DNA from: Mycobacterium sp. | Lineage (GTDB): Bacteria > Actinomycetota > Actinomycetes > Mycobacteriales > Mycobacteriaceae | Assembly (NCBI RefSeq): GCF_008709575.1 | Contig: NZ_VYIK01000038.1 | Location: forward strand, 1 to 38,527 | DNA length: 38,527 nucleotides | Reading direction: 5' to 3' | Shown: positions 8,125 to 15,690 of the stretch, one piece after another | Position numbering within the stretch: position 1 is the stretch's first letter | Layout: every line of letters starts with the position of its first letter | Notes under the pieces: generated by a model | Database searches by the model: none | Seen by the model: the letters and a program-made list of their open reading frames with translations, nothing else | Told to the model about the DNA's origin: nothing | Program-made: the position numbers and the translations under genes

Positions 8125-9561
8125 TCACCAGCTTGCCGCAGCCTTCCCCCGCACCGCCCGACCGGGCGGTGCGGCCGTAGGTGGCCACGACGTGTGCTGC
8201 GGCCGCACGTACCGCACCCAGGCCAGTAACGTGGCGCCGATGTAGCACATCAGAAAGATCCAGAACGCCGGCGTCTCGGTTCCGGTGCTCGCATAGGACT
8301 GTCGCAACGCCATGTTGATCCCCACACCGCCGAGCGCTCCGAACGCGCCGGCGAACCCGATCAGCGTGCCCGACCGAACCCGGGCCCAGTTCTGGCGTTC
8401 GGCATCGCCGCCGATGCCCAGCATGCGGCTGCGCAACTCGAAGACCGACGGGATCAGTTTGTAGACCGCCCCTTTCGCCGCGCCGGAAAAGACGAACAGG
8501 GCAAGGAATCCGATAATGTAGCCGATCGTCGTCGACAGCGTCACAGGATTTCCCGGGCCGCGGATGTGATCGTCGCGCGTGCTGACGGCAACCAGGTAGC
8601 CACCGGCCACGATGGAGGCGGCGAAGACGCTCACGGTCACCCGGCCGCCGCCGAACCGATCGCTCAAGTGACCGCCGACCACCCGCGCGAACGATCCGAG
8701 CAGCGGTCCGATGAAGGCGACCTCGGCGGCATGCAGCGACGCCTGGGCGTGGCTTTCCCCACCGGCGACGAAGTTGTGCTGCAACACCTCGCCGAAGGCG
8801 AATGCGAAACCGAGGAACGAGCCCGAGGCGCACAGGTAGAGAAATGAGATCCCCCATGAGTCGGGCACCGTGAGAATCGATCTCAAGTTGGCGAGCGACA
8901 TGCCGACGCGGTGAGCGACGATGTTGTCCATGAACAGCGCTGCGCCCACACCGCCGATCGACAGCAGCACCAGATAGATCGCGCACACCACATACGGCGC
9001 TTCGTGGCCCGCAGTGGCCAGCACCACCAGTCCGACCGCCTGGATCGACGCCGACCCCAAGTTGGCGATCCCGCCGGTCAGACCCAGCGCAAAACCCTTG
9101 AGCCGCTGCGGGTACAAGCCGTCAACCTTGGCCAGCGACGCCGAATAGTTGCCGCCGCCCAACCCGGTCAGCGCCGCGCACACCAGATACGGCCCCAACG
9201 GCAGCCCGGGATGGGCCAGCAAAACCATGGTCCCCACAGTGGGGACCAACAGCACCGATGACGAAAATATCGTCCAGTTGCGGCCGCCGAACCAATTGGC
9301 GGCCATCGCATACGGAATGCGTGCCACCGCCCCGACTAGTGATGCGGTGGCGCCCAGCAACAGTTTGTCGCCAGGGGAAAAACCGTAGACGGACTGCGGC
9401 ATGAACAGCACCATGACCGACCACAGGTACCAGACCGAGAACGCGATGTGCACGTTCACGATCTGCCAGATCAGGTTGCGCCGGGCGATGCGGTTGTTGC
9501 CACCCTCCCACGCCGCGACGTCTTCGGGATTCCATTCGAGGATGCGATGGCTACGTCCCAT
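8125..9561 (-). CDS. NarK-type anion porter (major facilitator superfamily, NNP family)
   Basis: A 478-residue polytopic membrane protein of the nitrate/nitrite porter family. It begins MGRSHRILEWNPEDVAAWE, very like mycobacterial NarK3. The first nitrate signature is recognisable but altered (GLGGGNYSASLAKV, and ALGLTGG for the usual ALGLNGG). The second is more degenerate: FSGAAKGAVYKLIP, where family members usually read G-x-G-N-G. Both substrate-binding arginines appear kept, in GAVARIPYAM and GSFARVVGGHLSDRFGG. It therefore probably carries an oxyanion, but not clearly nitrate. The ATG at 9561 was chosen because it gives the family start and has AAGGG about ten bases upstream; a GTG at 9579 is possible. 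It is the first gene of the second transcript of the sulfur locus, followed closely by cysQ and cysC. Sulfate or another anion as substrate is inference from context. Confidence 0.85.
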   Translation of the reverse strand: MGRSHRILEWNPEDVAAWEGGNNRIARRNLIWQIVNVHIAFSVWYLWSVMVLFMPQSVYGFSPGDKLLLGATASLVGAVARIPYAMAANWFGGRNWTIFSSSVLLVPTVGTMVLLAHPGLPLGPYLVCAALTGLGGGNYSASLAKVDGLYPQRLKGFALGLTGGIANLGSASIQAVGLVVLATAGHEAPYVVCAIYLVLLSIGGVGAALFMDNIVAHRVGMSLANLRSILTVPDSWGISFLYLCASGSFLGFAFAFGEVLQHNFVAGGESHAQASLHAAEVAFIGPLLGSFARVVGGHLSDRFGGGRVTVSVFAASIVAGGYLVAVSTRDDHIRGPGNPVTLSTTIGYIIGFLALFVFSGAAKGAVYKLIPSVFELRSRMLGIGGDAERQNWARVRSGTLIGFAGAFGALGGVGINMALRQSYASTGTETPAFWIFLMCYIGATLLAWVRYVRPQHTSWPPTAAPPGRAVRGKAAASW

Positions 9562-9769
9562 GTGGCAGTTACCCTTCACTAACGACCTTGACGAATGATG
9601 CTGGCATCGGGTCGACGTGCGCGACGGCCGTAAATCGCTTCCTGTTCAACGATTCCACGACAGGATCTGGCCTGTGCTCCAGACCAGAGGCGTACATCCC
9701 AGGGGTTTGCATGCGATCGGCGTACGTAGCCGACAGAACAAAATAGACGAAATATCAACGGCCACCGCT

Positions 9770-9920
9770 CTTCCCTGCTTCACACGTGGCTGCACAACTG
9801 GCCAGCCACATCCTGAACCGTTCCGCAGGGACTGTTGGCCGTCTATAGACGAGCGGTTTCGGCGAGCCCCACCGCCGGAGTTACCTCAGCAGCCTATAGC
9901 GTGTCCCGCCGACGCATCAA
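9770..9920 (-). repeat. promoter-leader repeat, copy A (upstream of the NarK-type porter)
   Basis: A diverged direct copy of the sequence at about 11727-11889. Collinear anchors on the plus strand are GCTGCACAACTGGCC (9789-9803, identical at 11746-11760) and GGCGAGCCCCACCGCC (9861-9876, one mismatch to 11819-11834), at an offset of 1957-1958 bases. A third anchor, CCTAT at 9893-9897, matches 11861-11865 after a ten-base length difference. Read on the minus strand, the copy runs from a promoter into about 110 bases of transcribed leader, upstream of the porter-cysQ-cysC message. It could be a shared operator or a structured leader RNA; I do not recognise it as a known riboswitch class. Confidence 0.7.
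9893..9920 (-). promoter_or_regulatory. putative promoter of the porter-cysQ-cysC transcript
   Basis: On the minus strand TTGATG (9920-9915) is followed after 16 bases by TATAGG (9898-9893). This gives a plausible sigma-A-type promoter with a leader of about 320 bases to the ATG at 9561. The equivalent elements in the other copy are TTGGCG and CATAGG with a 17-base spacer. Conservation of both boxes between two otherwise diverged copies is the main support. Confidence 0.45.
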
Positions 9921-10046
9921 CCCTGAGCCGGGCAATCCTTGACATGAAATGTCGAAACACAGGAGATTGCCAGGCAACTCCAACGATGTCTCCAGCTGAA
10001 GCCACCGGCCACCACCCGCTGTGGCGCCACGGCTGACCGAATTGCG

Positions 10047-10358
10047 TCAGGCGTCCTGAAGGAAGCGTTCCAGGACATCCGGGCCAGTCGACCGCATCCT
10101 CATGGAAAGCGCCAGCAATTTGTCCTTTACCTGCTTCGGCAGCAGTTCGACGGAGCGCGTGGTGGAAGAGTCGTATTTGGCCGCTGGATACCGGCTGAGC
10201 AGGTCATCCTTCTGCTCTTCGGTCATCGTGATCGACAGCCGCTTCATTCCGGCGAATTCTTCTTCTGCCAAATCGGCCATACCGGCTTTCTCCAGTGCCG
10301 CCATCCGCTCTTCGTTGATCCAAACGCTGACCTTGATGTCAGCCGTGTCGTTACCCAT
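10047..10358 (-). CDS. small conserved-looking protein coupled to sat, unknown function
   Basis: A 103-residue soluble protein, rich in charged residues, with no signal peptide, membrane segment or cysteine. Its start codon overlaps the sat stop codon by one base (T-G-A-T-G at 10360-10356), so it is almost certainly translated by coupling and made in proportion to Sat. It begins MGNDTADIKVSVWINEERM; the middle reads RLSITMTEEQKDDLLSRYP and the end is helical (LLALSMRMRSTGPDVLERFL). I do not recognise a family. A GTG one codon upstream (10361) is an alternative start. It could be an accessory subunit, regulator or chaperone for Sat, but that is inference from position only. The stop is followed by a palindrome at 10021-10030, so it may be the last gene of the sat transcript. 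Confidence 0.8.
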   Translation of the reverse strand: MGNDTADIKVSVWINEERMAALEKAGMADLAEEEFAGMKRLSITMTEEQKDDLLSRYPAAKYDSSTTRSVELLPKQVKDKLLALSMRMRSTGPDVLERFLQDA

Positions 10359-11617
10359 CACTCGACCGCCTCTAATTGTCGCAATGTGAAGACCGGACGT
10401 CTGTGTTGCAGGTAGTCCTCGTTCACGAAGGGTGAACCATGTCCATACTTCGCCGCGCTTTCCATCACCACGTCGAACACCTCTGGCCGCATGATCATCC
10501 GAGTCGGCTTCACCTCGTCGGTCAGGATGCTTCTGATCAGGCTGCCGCTGAAACTGTGGGCTTTCGAGTCATGCCCGCACAATGCTGAGTTAGCGACGTC
10601 AAAACATTCGGGGCAGTACCAGTTCTCCCTCAGGAACACCGGTTTCAAGGATAACTTGTCCCGATGTTCCTCAAGGAGGTTTTGCGCATCGTAGGGGTGG
10701 TAGAAATCGCCCACACCCGCGTGGTCTCGGCCGAACATGTGATGCGTGCAGCCGAGGTTCGCCCTCAGGATCGAGTGGAAGATCGCTTCCCTGGGTCCGG
10801 CATAGCGCATGTCCCACAGCGTGAAGCTGACCAGGTGCACCTCATCGCGGAAGTATCTGGTTTCCCTCAGGGCATTCTGCGCCAGGAGTATCGCTTCGTC
10901 GATGTAATCACCGGGCCGTTTCTCGCCGATGATCGCATTGACGAGCACTCCCGTGTTGAGGTTTTCGGTCGGCAAGTCCTCGTTGGCGGCAAACCAGGCC
11001 TGTTTCATCAACGCTTCGTGACCGGTATGCGGAACATTCCGCGTCTGATGGGCCACAACGTGCTTCCAGTTCTTCGCCTGAAACGCTTCCTGATGTTGCC
11101 GCGGCGTCCGCCAGAAACTCTTGTACGGCTCATTGAAAACCGGCTCATTGATGAGAGTGATCCGGCCCCCGATAAACCTCTCCTCATATGCCATCGTTCT
11201 CTTCACGCCGGGATGCTTGGCATTGGTCGTGCCGTATGTTTTTGCGGCCATTCGTTCCAGGTCGTACTTGTATATCTCTTCGACCTCGAAGATCGCCATA
11301 GGCGCATCGAGGTATTCAAGCACCACGCTGGCACCCTCTTCGATGTCGAATTTCTTGATGTCGTCCAAGGACATGTCGAAGACGATGGGTATGCTCCACA
11401 GGGTTCCGTCTGGAAGTTGCATGCTGTCCAGCGTGCCGTCGACCTCATCCTGATTCATGAATCCGGTCAGCGGGGTGAAGAAACCGTACGAAAGGCTGAT
11501 CACTTCGTGGGCGGTCGCCCGTTTTATCGGAACCCTCCGCAGGCCGTCCAGTTTTGCGGCATCAGCAGTCGACACCCGCTCGACTATTTCGTTCTTGTTG
11601 TGCCCTAGATAGGCCAT
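10358..11617 (-). CDS. sat: ATP sulfurylase, homo-oligomeric Sat type
   Basis: Makes adenosine 5'-phosphosulfate and PPi from ATP and sulfate. The 419-residue protein has the nucleotide-binding motif HQTRNVPHTGHE at residues 190-201 and GRDHAGVGD at 297-304, both hallmarks of Sat. A probable zinc site follows: Cys335, Cys338, Cys347 and His349 in CPECFDVANSALCGH, a feature of archaeal, thermophile and dissimilatory-type enzymes. There is no carboxy-terminal APS-kinase-like domain. Mycobacteria as I know them use the unrelated CysDN heterodimer, so this gene is an addition and was probably gained by transfer. The ATG at 11617 has AAGG seven bases upstream. It is the first gene of its transcript, with leader copy B about 120-270 bases upstream and a small coupled gene after it. 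Confidence 0.95.
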   Translation of the reverse strand: MAYLGHNKNEIVERVSTADAAKLDGLRRVPIKRATAHEVISLSYGFFTPLTGFMNQDEVDGTLDSMQLPDGTLWSIPIVFDMSLDDIKKFDIEEGASVVLEYLDAPMAIFEVEEIYKYDLERMAAKTYGTTNAKHPGVKRTMAYEERFIGGRITLINEPVFNEPYKSFWRTPRQHQEAFQAKNWKHVVAHQTRNVPHTGHEALMKQAWFAANEDLPTENLNTGVLVNAIIGEKRPGDYIDEAILLAQNALRETRYFRDEVHLVSFTLWDMRYAGPREAIFHSILRANLGCTHHMFGRDHAGVGDFYHPYDAQNLLEEHRDKLSLKPVFLRENWYCPECFDVANSALCGHDSKAHSFSGSLIRSILTDEVKPTRMIMRPEVFDVVMESAAKYGHGSPFVNEDYLQHRRPVFTLRQLEAVE

Positions 11618-11726
11618 ATTACCGCCTTTTTTCCGTCGCTTTCCTCAACCACCAGCTGCCCGGGATGCGAACGGACGAAGACACGCCCCGGCTGAGGCGC
11701 CGTGAAATGGAGCGCACCTTCCTGTC

Positions 11727-11889
11727 TTCCTCCGCGTCACATGCAGCTGCACAACTGGCCGGCCACTACTGATCCGCTTCGCCGGGGACCCTTAGCCGTC
11801 GGTGTGTGACGCGCAGTCGGCGAGTCCCACCGCCATCGTGCGTTGACCGTGTACAGCATACCTATGCGGTATCGCGGTCGCTCCGCCAA
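11727..11889 (-). repeat. promoter-leader repeat, copy B (upstream of sat)
   Basis: Partner of the copy at 9770-9920. By eye, about 70-75 percent of positions agree over the best 110 bases (roughly 11727-11836), with the two near-identical anchors listed for copy A. On the minus strand both copies contain GGCGGTGGG followed by one variable base and CTCGCCGA, which can pair GGCG with CGCC, and later GGCCAGTTGTGCAGC. The match includes a promoter-like pair of boxes at the upstream end, so a whole regulatory segment has been duplicated, not just a fragment of coding sequence. Confidence 0.7.
11861..11889 (-). promoter_or_regulatory. putative promoter of sat
   Basis: On the minus strand TTGGCG (11889-11884) is followed after 17 bases by CATAGG (11866-11861), leaving a leader of about 240 bases before the sat ATG. 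TATGCT lies just downstream and is another T-A-N-N-N-T candidate for the -10 box. The arrangement matches the promoter of copy A. Confidence 0.45.
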
Positions 11890-12013
11890 CCGGGTACGAC
11901 CGCCAAATGCACCGGGAGCAACGCGGATTGCACTGGCAGGCGGGTCATCGGAAACCGGGGCCGCCTCGTCTTCGGTGACGACCCCGGGCGCGACCCCCGG
12001 ACCGGCACAATCC

Positions 12014-12319
12014 TCACTCGGGGAGCCGAAGTTCGGGCTTCTCCACTTCTTCGATGTTGACGTCCTTGAAGGTGACCACTCGTACCTGCTTGACGAACCG
12101 GGCCGGCCGATACATGTCCCACACCCAAGCGTCGCTGAGCCGCAGCTCGAAATACACCTCGCCGTCGGCGTTGCGGGGCACCATCTCCACGCTGTTCGCC
12201 AGGTAGAAACGCCGCTCGGTTTCAACGACGTAACTGAACTGTCCGACGATGTCCTTGTATTCGCGGTACAGCGAGAGCTCCATCTCGGTTTCGTACTTCT
12301 CGAGATCTTCGGCACTCAT
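12014..12319 (-). CDS. DUF2469 family protein (Rv2901c homologue)
   Basis: A 101-residue acidic protein of an actinobacterial family of unknown function. It begins [20 protein letters not shown] and keeps the family core [19 protein letters not shown] and [18 protein letters not shown]. The ATG overlaps the rnhB stop in an A-T-G-A arrangement (12319-12316), so the two are translationally coupled. This rnhB-DUF2469 pair is the order I know from M. tuberculosis and marks the edge of the conserved block; everything to its left differs. Confidence 0.93.
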   Translation of the reverse strand: MSAEDLEKYETEMELSLYREYKDIVGQFSYVVETERRFYLANSVEMVPRNADGEVYFELRLSDAWVWDMYRPARFVKQVRVVTFKDVNIEEVEKPELRLPE

Positions 12320-13116
12320 GTGCTCAGCCGTCCTTCTACTCGGCTAGGTGTGATCGCCCGGCCCTGCCGGGTCGCTGCACGGACCGCATGGTCAGCAGTC
12401 CCCATCTTTCCCCACCCGATCTCGTCGCCCCGATCCGGTTGGTCCGGATTGCCGTCGACCACCCGGCGGACATTTCGGCGGACATTGATGAACGAGGAGC
12501 GGTGCTCCGGGCACGGGCCCAGCTCGGTGAGCGCCGTCACATGGACCGGGGTGCTGTAGCCCTTGTGCTCGGCGAAGCCGTAACCGGGGTGCTCGCGGTC
12601 CTTGGCCACCATCAGCCGATCCCGGCTGACCTTGGCCAGCACGCTGGCCGCAGCGATGCAGCTCGCCGTCGCGTCCCCGCTGATCACCGGCAGCGAGGGG
12701 ATCGCCAGTCCGGGCACCCGGAATCCGTCACTGAGCACGTAGCCGGGCCGTACCGAAAGCCCGGCCACCGCGCGACGCATACCCTCGATGTTGGCCGCGT
12801 GCACACCGCGCCGGTCGACCTCGGCCGCGGGAATGTACACGACGTGGTAGGCCAGGGCGTAGCGGCGAATCCGCGGGTAGAGCGCCTCGCGCATCTTCTC
12901 GGTGAGCTTTTTCGAATCATCGAGCAGCTCGAGGCTCGCCAGCCGGCCCGGGCCCAGCACACAGGCCGCGACCACCAGCGGACCCGCGCAAGCGCCGCGG
13001 CCGGCCTCGTCGACCCCGGCCACTGGCCCCAGACCACTGCGGTAGAGCGCCGACTCCAAGGTGCGCAAGCCGGAGGCTTTACGAATCACGGTGCGTGGGG
13101 GCCAAGTGGTGGCCAT
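12316..13116 (-). CDS. rnhB: ribonuclease HII
   Basis: Cleaves the RNA strand of RNA-DNA hybrids and starts removal of single ribonucleotides from DNA. The 266-residue product starts [13 protein letters not shown], as in mycobacterial homologues. Its catalytic core shows [17 protein letters not shown] (first Asp and Glu), [18 protein letters not shown] and [11 protein letters not shown]; the acidic residues in these segments form the metal site. The frame is open upstream to 13176, but that would overlap lepB. The ATG at 13116 begins two bases after the lepB stop codon. The carboxy-terminal 45 residues are polar and poorly conserved, as is usual in the genus. It is coupled to the DUF2469 gene by a four-base overlap. 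Confidence 0.95.
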   Translation of the reverse strand: MATTWPPRTVIRKASGLRTLESALYRSGLGPVAGVDEAGRGACAGPLVVAACVLGPGRLASLELLDDSKKLTEKMREALYPRIRRYALAYHVVYIPAAEVDRRGVHAANIEGMRRAVAGLSVRPGYVLSDGFRVPGLAIPSLPVISGDATASCIAAASVLAKVSRDRLMVAKDREHPGYGFAEHKGYSTPVHVTALTELGPCPEHRSSFINVRRNVRRVVDGNPDQPDRGDEIGWGKMGTADHAVRAATRQGRAITPSRVEGRLST

Positions 13117-13118
13117 GC

Positions 13119-13991
13119 CTACTGATTCTGCTGCGGATTTATCGAACGCACGAGGCCCCAGCGCGACGGTGGCCACAAGATGAGCCTGGCCTTGCCGATG
13201 ACATTACCGACCGGTACCGTCCCCGACTTCGGGTCACCGGTGCACAGAATGCCCTTCAGCGCCTCGGCCGGGACGCTGGTGCAGTGGGCCCGCGAGTCCG
13301 CCGAATGGGTGCGGTTGTCGCCCATCACCCATAGCCGGCCGGGCGGAACGCGGACCGGGCCGAACTCAGGGCCCAGGCATGGGTACACCGACGGATCCGC
13401 CATCATCGTCTTGGGGTTCAGGTACGGTTCGCGAAGCCGCTTGCCGTCAACGGTCAGCCCGGTGTCGTTGCGACACTGCACGGTCTGTCCGCCGACGGCG
13501 ATGACCCGCTTCACCAGGTCGTTTTCGTCGGGAGGCACGAAGCCCACGAGCGCTAAGGCGTTTTGGAGGTAGCGCACCACCGGATTGTCCGAGCGAATTG
13601 ACTTGTAGCCGATATTCCACGACGGCGGCCCCTTGAACACGATGACATCCCCGGGTTGTGGCGAGCCGAAGCACCATCCGCGGTCGGTGAACGGCACACA
13701 TGCATAGCTGAGCTTGTCCACCAGGATGCGGTCACCGACGCAGCCCGAGCAGCCGTGCAGGGTGGGTTCCATCGACTCCGACGGGATGAGGTAGGGCCGC
13801 GCCACGAACGTCAAAATGACATAGTAGAGCGCCACCGCAATGACCATCAGGACCGCGACTTCGCGCAGCGCCGCCCGTTTGGTGCCACCCGCCTCTGCGG
13901 CCTCCTGAGCCGCCGGTCCGGCACCCGGATCGGGTTCGGCGGGACCAGAACCGGGTAGGGGCTCAGAGGACGAGTCGGTGGTTTCAGTCAC
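13119..13991 (-). CDS. lepB: type I signal peptidase
   Basis: Removes signal peptides from exported proteins at the outer face of the membrane. The 290-residue product has a polar, proline-rich amino end, one membrane segment ([20 protein letters not shown]) and then the catalytic serine in [11 protein letters not shown] and the general-base lysine in [11 protein letters not shown]. The box [11 protein letters not shown] near the carboxy end completes the S26 family set. The GTG at 13991 was chosen because the product then begins with [10 protein letters not shown], as in M. tuberculosis; the longer open frame (to 14252) runs backwards through rplS. After DKLSY there is a segment, [11 protein letters not shown], with two cysteines that I do not recall from the M. 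tuberculosis enzyme. Neighbours are rplS upstream and rnhB downstream, the usual order. Confidence 0.94.
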   Translation of the reverse strand: MTETTDSSSEPLPGSGPAEPDPGAGPAAQEAAEAGGTKRAALREVAVLMVIAVALYYVILTFVARPYLIPSESMEPTLHGCSGCVGDRILVDKLSYACVPFTDRGWCFGSPQPGDVIVFKGPPSWNIGYKSIRSDNPVVRYLQNALALVGFVPPDENDLVKRVIAVGGQTVQCRNDTGLTVDGKRLREPYLNPKTMMADPSVYPCLGPEFGPVRVPPGRLWVMGDNRTHSADSRAHCTSVPAEALKGILCTGDPKSGTVPVGNVIGKARLILWPPSRWGLVRSINPQQNQ

Positions 13992-14067
13992 CGGACCAGG
14001 GTAGCCTCGGCGCTCTGCGCCGGCGCAAGCACCGACCCGACGACGATAGGAGTCGTCGACCGCACGC

Positions 14068-14409
14068 TCAGCGCTTCTCTTTGATCTTGGCCTTCTTACC
14101 GCGAAGCTCCCGCAGGTAATAGAGCTTGGCGCGACGCACAGCACCACGGGTGACGACCTCGATGTGGTCGATGTTGGGCGAGTGCACCGGGAAGGTCCGC
14201 TCGACGCCGACACCGTAGCTCTCCTTGCGCACCGTGAACGTCTCGCGAACACCGCCGCCCTGCCGGCGGATCACCACACCCTTGAAAACCTGAATGCGTT
14301 CTTTGGCACCTTCGATCACTTTGACGTGGACGTTGACCGTGTCGCCGGGGCCGAAAACAGGGATGTCCTCGCGCAGTGATGCCTTGTCGACGAAGTCGAG
14401 CCTGTTCAT
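14068..14409 (-). CDS. rplS: 50S ribosomal protein L19
   Basis: A 113-residue large-subunit ribosomal protein located at the 30S-50S interface. It begins [19 protein letters not shown] and contains the family core [29 protein letters not shown] and the carboxy-terminal [20 protein letters not shown]. The open frame extends to 14661, but ATG 14409, preceded by GGGAG, gives the full-length standard protein. A TCTGGCACAAT element about 150 bases upstream is shared with rpsP. lepB follows after 76 bases. Confidence 0.97.
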   Translation of the reverse strand: MNRLDFVDKASLREDIPVFGPGDTVNVHVKVIEGAKERIQVFKGVVIRRQGGGVRETFTVRKESYGVGVERTFPVHSPNIDHIEVVTRGAVRRAKLYYLRELRGKKAKIKEKR

Positions 14410-14744
14410 TGTCGAAGACACTCCCTCGGGTCGCGGCCACGGAAGCCTGCCCACGCCGAAGCGGCGTGAGCGGTCAACCGTGCCGATGGGCATCTGGGGC
14501 TGCCTCGCGGCACGTGGGGCCAACCCGCCGGCCGACAACTGCCGCAGACAACTCGCCAATTGTGCCAGATCGCGCGCTGCCGGTGAAATCGCCGTGAATC
14601 GCCGCGCTGCGCTCGATGAAAGCCCAGGCCGGATGGTAGATGTAAAAAGGCCTGGCCGCATGAGCCGAAGCCCCGACGGATCTGGTGGAGGGGTTGAGGC
14701 CGGTCCCGGCAGGTTGGTCCGTGAGGAGCCTTGAGGAGATTGTC
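14410..14744. other. divergent intergenic region rplS-lppW
   Basis: This 335-base gap lies between the divergently transcribed rplS and lppW genes. It holds the putative rplS promoter (14559-14569) and the ribosome binding site of lppW (AGGAG at 14734-14738). Open frames that cross it are upstream extensions of the two genes and are not supported as coding sequence. Confidence 0.5.
14559..14569 (-). promoter_or_regulatory. putative rplS promoter -10 region
   Basis: The minus strand reads TCTGGCACAAT, about 150 bases upstream of rplS. The same eleven bases occur at a similar distance upstream of rpsP (17823-17833), and roughly 17 bases further upstream the two sites have TTCACC and TTCTCC. 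An identical element ahead of two ribosomal protein genes suggests a shared promoter core (CACAAT as the -10 box). Confidence 0.5.
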
Positions 14745-15668
14745 ATGCGAACGCGGTCGTCGGGACTGCTCCTCGCGGCCACCGGGATGGTGGCGGTGCT
14801 GGTGGCGGGCTGCTTGGCGACGGGCTACGGCGTACCGCTCGCCCACGCGCCGCAAGCCCGGACCAGCCGCGTCGCTCCGCTGGTGCAAACGATCGCGCCA
14901 CCGGAGGAGGCATCGCCGCGGCAGCCCGCTGCGGGGGTTTCCGAGTTGACGGCGCACATCCAGCAGGCCACCGCCGACGCCGCCGCCGCCGGGGCCGATC
15001 TGTCGGTCGCCGTCCTCGACCGTGCCACCGGCCAGCTGGTGTCCAACGGCGAGCGCCGGCTGGTCGGCATCGCATCGGTGGCCAAACTGTTCATCGCCGA
15101 TGATCTGCTGCTGGCGCACGCGCAGGACAAGACGCAGCTGTCCCCCGATGACCGCGCGGCGCTCGACGCCATGCTGCGCGCCTCCGACGACAACGCCGCG
15201 GAGAATTTCTGGAATCAGCGCGGCGGCGAGGCGATCATCACCGCAGTCGCGCGCCGATACGGGCTGACGTCGACCACACCGCCCAGCGACGGGCGCTGGT
15301 GGAACACCATGAGCTCGACATCCGACCTGCTCCGCTATTACGACATGCTGCTCAGCGGCACCGGAGGCCTACCGGCAGAGCAGGCCGACATCATCCTCGG
15401 TGACTTGGCCGAATCCACCGCCATCGGCGTCGACGGATACCCGCAGCGGTTCGGCATCCCGGACGGGTTGGACGCCGAACCGGTCGCCGTCAAACAGGGC
15501 TGGATGTGCTGCATCGGCAACGACTGGATGCACCTGTCGACCGGCGTGATCGGCCCGGATCGGCGCTACATCATGGTTATCGAGTCGCTGCAACCCTCCG
15601 ACGACGCCACCGCGCGGGCGACGATTACCCAGGCGGTCAAGACGATGTTCCCGGGCGGCCGGATCTGA
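14745..15668 (+). CDS. lppW: lipoprotein with class A beta-lactamase-like fold (LppW)
   Basis: A 307-residue predicted lipoprotein. A signal peptide ends in the lipobox L-V-A-G-C with Cys23 as the lipidated residue. The domain that follows resembles class A beta-lactamases and penicillin-binding proteins: Ser111-Val-Ala-Lys114 is the S-x-x-K motif and Ser147-Asp-Asp-Asn150 stands where S-D-N is expected. The third motif, normally K-T-G or K-S-G, reads K-Q-G, so classical beta-lactamase activity is doubtful. The ATG at 14745 has AGGAG six bases upstream and gives the lipoprotein signal directly. It lies between rplS and trmD, facing trmD with only 22 bases between the stop codons, as in M. tuberculosis. 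Confidence 0.88.
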   Translation: MRTRSSGLLLAATGMVAVLVAGCLATGYGVPLAHAPQARTSRVAPLVQTIAPPEEASPRQPAAGVSELTAHIQQATADAAAAGADLSVAVLDRATGQLVSNGERRLVGIASVAKLFIADDLLLAHAQDKTQLSPDDRAALDAMLRASDDNAAENFWNQRGGEAIITAVARRYGLTSTTPPSDGRWWNTMSSTSDLLRYYDMLLSGTGGLPAEQADIILGDLAESTAIGVDGYPQRFGIPDGLDAEPVAVKQGWMCCIGNDWMHLSTGVIGPDRRYIMVIESLQPSDDATARATITQAVKTMFPGGRI

Positions 15669-15690
15669 ATTCATCGCCTCTGCTTGGCGC

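Larger units (their letters stand above)
9580..10046. other. 467-base intergenic region carrying leader copy A
   Basis: No gene is supported here; a plus-strand open frame over 9617-10036 has no family features and no ribosome binding site. The region contains the promoter-plus-leader repeat copy A (9770-9920) for the NarK-type porter transcript. At its right end is the perfect ten-base palindrome GTGGCGCCAC at 10021-10030, just after the stop codon of the small protein gene; it may act in transcript termination, although no T-run follows. A second perfect palindrome, GTCTATAGAC, lies at 9841-9850 inside the repeat. Confidence 0.5.
11618..12013. other. intergenic region between DUF2469 and sat, carrying leader copy B
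   Basis: This 396-base gap separates the conserved rnhB-DUF2469 block from the sulfur locus. I see no gene in it. It contains leader copy B (11727-11889) and its promoter. In M. tuberculosis, as I remember, the formate dehydrogenase-like genes fdhF and fdhD follow the DUF2469 gene, so this is also a junction in gene order. Confidence 0.5.

Noticed and set aside
9617..10036. Plus-strand open frame of 139 codons in the sat-porter gap
   Set aside because: It lies across the leader repeat on the opposite strand and has no coding features.
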